DNA of 64,000 bases, taken from Hymenobacter guriensis. GTDB lineage: Bacteria > Bacteroidota > Bacteroidia > Cytophagales > Hymenobacteraceae. The translations under genes were made by a program, and so were the position numbers. This document shows positions 60,332 to 64,000 of the stretch, one piece after another (positions within the stretch are counted from its first letter, which is position 1; every line of letters begins with the position of its first letter). Location: the NCBI RefSeq assembly GCF_015773195.1, contig NZ_JADWYK010000017.1:62001-126000 (forward strand), given 5' to 3'. The notes under the pieces are model-generated. The model saw nothing but the letters and a program-made list of their open reading frames with translations, ran no database searches and was not told the origin of the DNA.

Positions 60332-61404
60332 CAGGCAGCCTGCGCCAGCGGCCGGGGCGCGCGGTACCACTCCAGCACCCCAATCAGCACCACCGACAGC
60401 CCCAGCGTAACGGCTACGCTGCCCAATACAATCAGCCAGCGGATGGGCCGGGCTTTGCGGGTGGCGGGCAGAGCCGGCTGCACAATGTAGAGGGAAGAAA
60501 TCCGGCTTTTCAGGGCTATGTCGGCCGATTCGTATTCGCCGCGGGCCGTGGCCATGCGGTTGGCCAGGTCCTTCATGCGGGTTTCCATCATCTGCACCGA
60601 GTCCAGGCCCTGGGCGTAGCTTTCTAGGTTGAAGCGGTTGCCGGTTTTAGCCTCGGTAAGGCCCCGTAGCGCCCGGCGCAGGCCGGCTACGGTAGCAGCG
60701 GAGGCGCCGCTGCCCTCTGCTTGGCGCAGGGCGGCTTCCACCCGGATAACTTCCCGGGCTAGGTAGCGCGACTCCTCCTCCAGCCCGTAGATGCCGTAGT
60801 GGCGCCGGGCTTTCAGAATTTCCTGCTGGGTGGTCTGAAACGACTTGTTCAGGTAGGTGTAGCGGGTGCGCTGCAAATCCAGCACCTTGCGGCGGTTTTC
60901 TACGGTGAGCTGCTGGTTGATGGAGTCGATAAGGCCAACCATGGTGTTGGCCAGCCGGGCCGCCAGCTGCTTGTCGGTATCCAGGAAAGTCAGCTCAATG
61001 GCGTCCCGCTCGTTGTGCACCAGGGAGAGGTTGGACATGAACTCGTAGAGCACGTAGTTGTCGGCCTCGTCGTTGCCGGGCTTCCCGGCCTTGTAGTGCT
61101 TGTAGAGGTCGAAGCGCCGGATGAGCTCCTCTGCCACCGGCTGCGACTGGCCAATGGTAAGGACGCGGTCAATGTCTTCGGCGCGGGCCCCGGGGTCGAG
61201 GCGGCCACCTTCGGCTAGGGTGCGGTCGGGGTCAATGGCTTCGGGGTTGCTGGGAATAAACACCGCCGTGGAGGCATACTCGTTGGGCAGCAGCAACGAT
61301 ACCACGGCACTTACCGCCAACGCCAGCAGACCAGCACCCAGCAGCCAGGATTTCCAACGATACAGCAGCGGCCACAGGCCAAACAGGGAATACCGAGACA
61401 GCAT
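60331..61404 (-). CDS. Wzz/GumC-like polysaccharide chain-length protein
   Basis: 357 residues from ATG 61404. Two membrane helices, near the N terminus (WLLGAGLLALAVSAVVSLLL) and at the C terminus (RWLIVLGSVAVTLGLSVVLI), enclose a periplasmic, mostly helical domain with coiled-coil stretches (RYTYLNKSFQTTQQEILKAR). The typical start EYASTAVFIPSN follows the first helix. No tyrosine kinase domain is fused. It sets polymer length together with the ligase/polymerase encoded downstream. A TATATTTG box is at 61462-61469. Confidence 0.88.
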   Translation of the reverse strand: MLSRYSLFGLWPLLYRWKSWLLGAGLLALAVSAVVSLLLPNEYASTAVFIPSNPEAIDPDRTLAEGGRLDPGARAEDIDRVLTIGQSQPVAEELIRRFDLYKHYKAGKPGNDEADNYVLYEFMSNLSLVHNERDAIELTFLDTDKQLAARLANTMVGLIDSINQQLTVENRRKVLDLQRTRYTYLNKSFQTTQQEILKARRHYGIYGLEEESRYLAREVIRVEAALRQAEGSGASAATVAGLRRALRGLTEAKTGNRFNLESYAQGLDSVQMMETRMKDLANRMATARGEYESADIALKSRISSLYIVQPALPATRKARPIRWLIVLGSVAVTLGLSVVLIGVLEWYRAPRPLAQAA

Positions 61405-61461
61405 AACAACACGAAAGCAGTGACGCACGGAAACAACCCGCCCGCTTCAGCCAAAACCGAA

Positions 61462-61469
61462 CAAATATA
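61462..61469 (-). promoter_or_regulatory. -7 box TATATTTG of the wzz-ligase unit
   Basis: Perfect TAnnTTTG on the minus strand, 57 bases upstream of the start; a TTTG at 61487-61490 lies 17 bases further upstream as a possible -33. Confidence 0.45.
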
Positions 61470-61524
61470 GGGGAAAATCCCCCGCGCAAACGGGGCACAG
61501 GGCGCCGGGGCGCGGCTACTTTCG

Positions 61525-61532
61525 TAGCTTTG
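61525..61532 (+). promoter_or_regulatory. -7 box TAGCTTTG upstream of the wzx gene
   Basis: Perfect TAnnTTTG on the plus strand, about 60 bases from the divergent minus-strand box. It overlaps the TTG at 61530 that opens the wzx frame, so that TTG is not likely to be the real start. Confidence 0.5.
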
Positions 61533-62990
61533 CCGGCTTTCCTGTACTTCATCCCGGGCCGTATCAAACGCTTTTTCGGAAATATCAGCCTCGTGGTGCT
61601 CCTCAACCTGCTGGTGAAGCCGGGCTGGGTAGTAGTGGAAAACTTGGTGCAGGACCGCCTGGGCCACGTAGCCTACGGCACGTTCACGGCCCTGTTCACG
61701 CTGGCTACCATTGTGGCGGCGGTGTCGGACCTGGGCACCACCCAGCTGACCACCAAGCGCGTAGCTGCCAACCCGGAGTTTCTGGGCGAGTACTTCCCCA
61801 CGCTGCTGCCCTTGAAGGCCGGGCTGAAGGTGCTGTTTCTGGGCGGCACCGTGGCCTGGGGCTCGGTGCTGGGCTACCGGGGTGCCACGCTCACCCTGCT
61901 CACCCTCACGGCCGTAGGGCTGCTGCTCACTCAGTACACCCAGTTTCTGCGGGGCGTGCTGCAGGCCCACCAGCGGTTTGCAACGGATGCCGTGCTGTCG
62001 GTGGTGGAGAAGGTGCTGCTGCTGGGGCTGGTGCTGGCCTTGCTGCCCTTCGGCATTACCCTGTCCGGCTACGTGGGCGTGCGGGCTTTGGCGGCGGGTT
62101 TCACGTTCGTGGTGCTGTTTGCCCTCATTGCCCGGCTCCACGGGCGGGTGCGCCTGCGCCCGCGCTGGGACCACGCCCGCACGGTGCTGCAGGCCAGTCT
62201 GCCGCTGGCCTTCATCACGCTGGTATATGGCCTCAATGAGCGCATCGACATGCTGATGCTGGAGCGCCTGCACTCGGCCCGCGAAGCCAGCTACTACGCC
62301 GCGGCTTACCGCTGGGTCGATACCGTGATGATGTTTCTGTGGACGGTGCTGCCGCTGTTTTTTGCCCGGTTTGCCCGGGCTACCGGCCAGCGCGAAGAGC
62401 AGCGGGAGCTGCTCTGGTTTGGGCAGCGGGTAGTAACGGTGCCGCTGCTGCTGGTGTGCGCGTTCGTGCTGTTTCGGGGTGAGGTGCTGTTCTGGCAGTT
62501 CACCCACAGCACTGCTGCCGAGGTCAGCCGCATGACGCTGTGCCTGAAAATCCTGTTCGTGAATGTGCTGGTGCACGCGTTTTTCGCCATCTACAGCACC
62601 CTGCTCACCAGCACCAACCATGAGCGGCCGGTGAGCTGGCTGGTGGCCGGCAGCATCGTCCTGAACGTAACGCTGAATCTGCTGCTGCTGCCCCGACTGG
62701 GCGCGGTGGCGGGCGCCATCAACACGCTCGTGTGTGCCGTGTTTGTGTCCGGGGGCTACCTGTGGCTGGTGGCCCGGCGGGCGGGTGTGGCGGTGCCGTG
62801 GGCTTGGCTGGGGCGGCTGGCTTTGACCTTCGGGCTGCTGTGCGCGGCCTGGTACGGCCTGCAAAGCGGCCTGCAGCTGCACTGGCTTCTGGAGTCGGTG
62901 CTGGCGGGCGGCATCTTTGTGGCGTTGCTGCCGCTCACGGGCCTGGTGCAGGTGGCCGAGGTGAGGAAGCTGGTGACAGGTAACAGGTGA
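61530..62990 (+). CDS. Polysaccharide flippase, Wzx/MATE-like
   Basis: Up to 486 residues with about twelve membrane helices, spread evenly. Features include NLVQDRLGHVAYGTFTALFTLATIVAAVSDLGTTQLTTKR near the start and YGLNERIDMLMLERLHSAREASYYAAAYRW in the middle, typical of oligosaccharide flippases. It would move lipid-linked repeat units to the periplasm for the ligase on the other strand. The start is unclear: the TTG at 61530 lies inside the -7 box, and the next usual start codon in frame is GTG 61593, which would cut into the first helix. The stop falls in a heptamer array. Confidence 0.85.
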   Translation: MPAFLYFIPGRIKRFFGNISLVVLLNLLVKPGWVVVENLVQDRLGHVAYGTFTALFTLATIVAAVSDLGTTQLTTKRVAANPEFLGEYFPTLLPLKAGLKVLFLGGTVAWGSVLGYRGATLTLLTLTAVGLLLTQYTQFLRGVLQAHQRFATDAVLSVVEKVLLLGLVLALLPFGITLSGYVGVRALAAGFTFVVLFALIARLHGRVRLRPRWDHARTVLQASLPLAFITLVYGLNERIDMLMLERLHSAREASYYAAAYRWVDTVMMFLWTVLPLFFARFARATGQREEQRELLWFGQRVVTVPLLLVCAFVLFRGEVLFWQFTHSTAAEVSRMTLCLKILFVNVLVHAFFAIYSTLLTSTNHERPVSWLVAGSIVLNVTLNLLLLPRLGAVAGAINTLVCAVFVSGGYLWLVARRAGVAVPWAWLGRLALTFGLLCAAWYGLQSGLQLHWLLESVLAGGIFVALLPLTGLVQVAEVRKLVTGNR

Positions 62991-63127
62991 CAGGTGACAG
63001 GTGATTCGATGAAGGATTTTTTACGTCAGTTTCCTGTACCATTTTCGTTTACGTCGATATGGTCCCGCGTAAGCGCAACAGGCCGCTACCTTTGTCACCT
63101 GTCACCTGTCACCTGTCACCTGTCACC
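62972..63127. repeat. Inverted heptamer array between wzx and the glycosyltransferase (locus f)
   Basis: Left arm 62972-63006: GGTGACA, GGTAACA, GGTGACA, GGTGACA, GGTGATT. Right arm 63093-63127: TGTCACC five times in perfect tandem. 62972-63004 and 63095-63127 are reverse complements at 32 of 33 positions around a 90-base centre. The left arm contains the wzx stop; the right arm fills the leader between a -7 box and the next start codon. Confidence 0.92.
63087..63094 (+). promoter_or_regulatory. -7 box TACCTTTG of the glycosyltransferase gene
   Basis: Perfect TAnnTTTG. It runs into the first TGTCACC unit, so the transcript should start within the tandem repeat. Confidence 0.5.
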
Positions 63128-63131
63128 GATT

Positions 63132-64000
63132 TTGCACATTGCCGTCAACACCCGTTTTCTGCTGCCCGGCGACAAGCTGGAAGGCATCGGGCGTTTCACT
63201 TACGAAACGCTCCGGCGGCTGGTGCAGCAGCATCCCGAGCACACGTTCCACTTCCTCTTCGACCGGCCTTACGACGAGCGGTACGTGTTTGGGCCCAACG
63301 TGGTGCCGCACGTGCTGTACCCGCCGGCCCGCCACCCGCTACTCTGGCTTGCCTGGTTTGAGGGCGCGGTGGCTTCCTGGCTGCTGCGCCACCGCCCGGC
63401 CGTGCTGCTCAGCCCCGACGGCTACACCACGCTGGCTACCCGGGTGCCCCGCGTCACCGTTATCCATGACCTGGCCTTCGAGCATTTTCCGCAGGATGTG
63501 GATGGCCTCACGCGCCGCTACTACCAGTACTTCACCCCGCGCTTTGCCCGGGCCTCGGCGCGGGTAGTGGCCGTGTCGGAAGCCACGCGCCAGGATATTA
63601 TGGCTACCTATGGCCTGGCCGGGGAGCAGATTAAGGTGGTGCCCAACGCCGCCGATGCGCATTTTCGGCCCCAGTCGGCGGAGGTGCAGCTGGCTACCCG
63701 GGAGCGGTACAGCGCCGGCAAGCCGTATTTTCTGTTTGTGGGGGCGTTGCAGCCGCGCAAAAACCTGCTCAACCTACTGCGCGCCTTCGACGCCTTCAAG
63801 CAGCAAACCGGCGCTAACAGTAAGCTGCTGGTGGTGGGCCGCACGGCCTGGCAGGCCGGGCCCATCTTCGAGGTATACCGGCAGCTGCAGCACCGCCACG
63901 ATGTGCACCTGACCGGCCGCGTAACCGACGAAGAACTCACCCAGCTGTACGCGGCGGCGCAGGCTACGGTGTACGTGCCATATTTTGAGGGTTTTGGCAT
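63132..64000 (+). CDS. Family 4-type glycosyltransferase, N-terminal part
   Basis: The gene runs off the right edge; 289 codons are visible with no stop. From TTG 63132 it reads LHIAVNTRFLLPGDKLEGIGRFTYETL, with VTVIHDLAFEHFP, VAVSEATRQDI, the phosphate-binding-region start YFLFVGALQPRKNLLNLLRAF, and the beginning of the EGFG motif (YVPYFEGFG) at the end. This GT-B fold uses nucleotide sugars to extend a polysaccharide. Two other long frames overlap it but show no family features. Expression may depend on the TGTCACC repeat in its leader. Confidence 0.88.
   Translation, partial: MHIAVNTRFLLPGDKLEGIGRFTYETLRRLVQQHPEHTFHFLFDRPYDERYVFGPNVVPHVLYPPARHPLLWLAWFEGAVASWLLRHRPAVLLSPDGYTTLATRVPRVTVIHDLAFEHFPQDVDGLTRRYYQYFTPRFARASARVVAVSEATRQDIMATYGLAGEQIKVVPNAADAHFRPQSAEVQLATRERYSAGKPYFLFVGALQPRKNLLNLLRAFDAFKQQTGANSKLLVVGRTAWQAGPIFEVYRQLQHRHDVHLTGRVTDEELTQLYAAAQATVYVPYFEGFG

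Noticed and set aside
61311..62882. 523-codon open frame opposite wzx
   Set aside because: Shadow frame full of Gln/His/Arg; the plus strand codes a convincing membrane flippase.
62972..63127. CRISPR-like array
   Set aside because: Units are 7 bp, contiguous without spacers, and the two arrays are inverted; no cas genes.
63139..63567. 142-codon plus-strand frame at the right edge
   Set aside because: It is the +1 frame of the glycosyltransferase that starts at TTG 63132 and runs off the window.

Overview
The window looks like chromosomal DNA of a high-GC member of the Bacteroidota, most likely a Hymenobacter-like Cytophagales. The evidence is a SusC/SusD pair, type IX secretion C-terminal domains, bacillithiol synthesis (BshB1), many starts without a Shine-Dalgarno sequence, and repeated TAnnTTTG -7 boxes, some only a few bases upstream of the start codon. 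No rRNA, CRISPR array, integrase or intact insertion sequence was seen. Both window edges cut genes: sucC on the left and a glycosyltransferase on the right.  Layout. 1-9.7 kb is housekeeping and stress: sucC, a GH113 hydrolase, a LolD-type ATPase, a possible single-strand annealing protein next to recQ, the ohrR-ohr peroxide pair with a clear operator, a rhodanese and a secreted T9SS protein. 9.7-17.7 kb holds a PASTA protein, a tandem double D-Ala-D-Ala ligase, pgk, a PH-like membrane protein, a site-2 protease, a HAD phosphatase and a CAT-anticodon tRNA. 17.8-29.7 kb is a long leftward array: susC, susD, two paralogous DoxX-like membrane proteins, a phytoene-desaturase-like flavoprotein, a YeiH-type exporter, a small beta-carbonic anhydrase and bshB1. 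The first six look like one transcription unit and may be an uncharacterised uptake/redox system. 31-35.7 kb is a divergent GH2 beta-galactosidase / GH53 galactanase pair with a 34-bp perfect palindrome between them, carrying a LacI-type operator core and two facing -7 boxes. 36.4-39.1 kb is paaY-paaZ (phenylacetate). 39.1-44 kb is a two-component system followed by a SulP transporter and a beta-carbonic anhydrase, probably bicarbonate handling. 44-47.2 kb is an ECF sigma factor, a candidate envelope-spanning anti-sigma protein and a lipoprotein. 47.4-53.5 kb holds phzF, a DoxX-like/DUF2071-like/methyltransferase/4-TM operon whose methyltransferase is frameshifted in a C6 tract, ruvC, and a flippase-like gene with a GT2. 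54-58.5 kb holds an S74 surface protein, a small helix-turn-helix protein coupled to a DppC permease, and an rsbU-like phosphatase. 58.9-64 kb is an exopolysaccharide region (ligase, Wzz, Wzx, glycosyltransferase).  Repeats. Two families stand out. One consists of inverted pairs of short arrays built on a 7-bp period (GGTTTCT, GGTTTTT, GGTGACA, GGTTGCT and variants); six loci were found, one of them inside the ddl reading frame. The other consists of REP-like inverted repeats whose ends read (G)TCAT-N-(G/C)CGAG; three copies were found, one of them wrapped around the pgk terminator.
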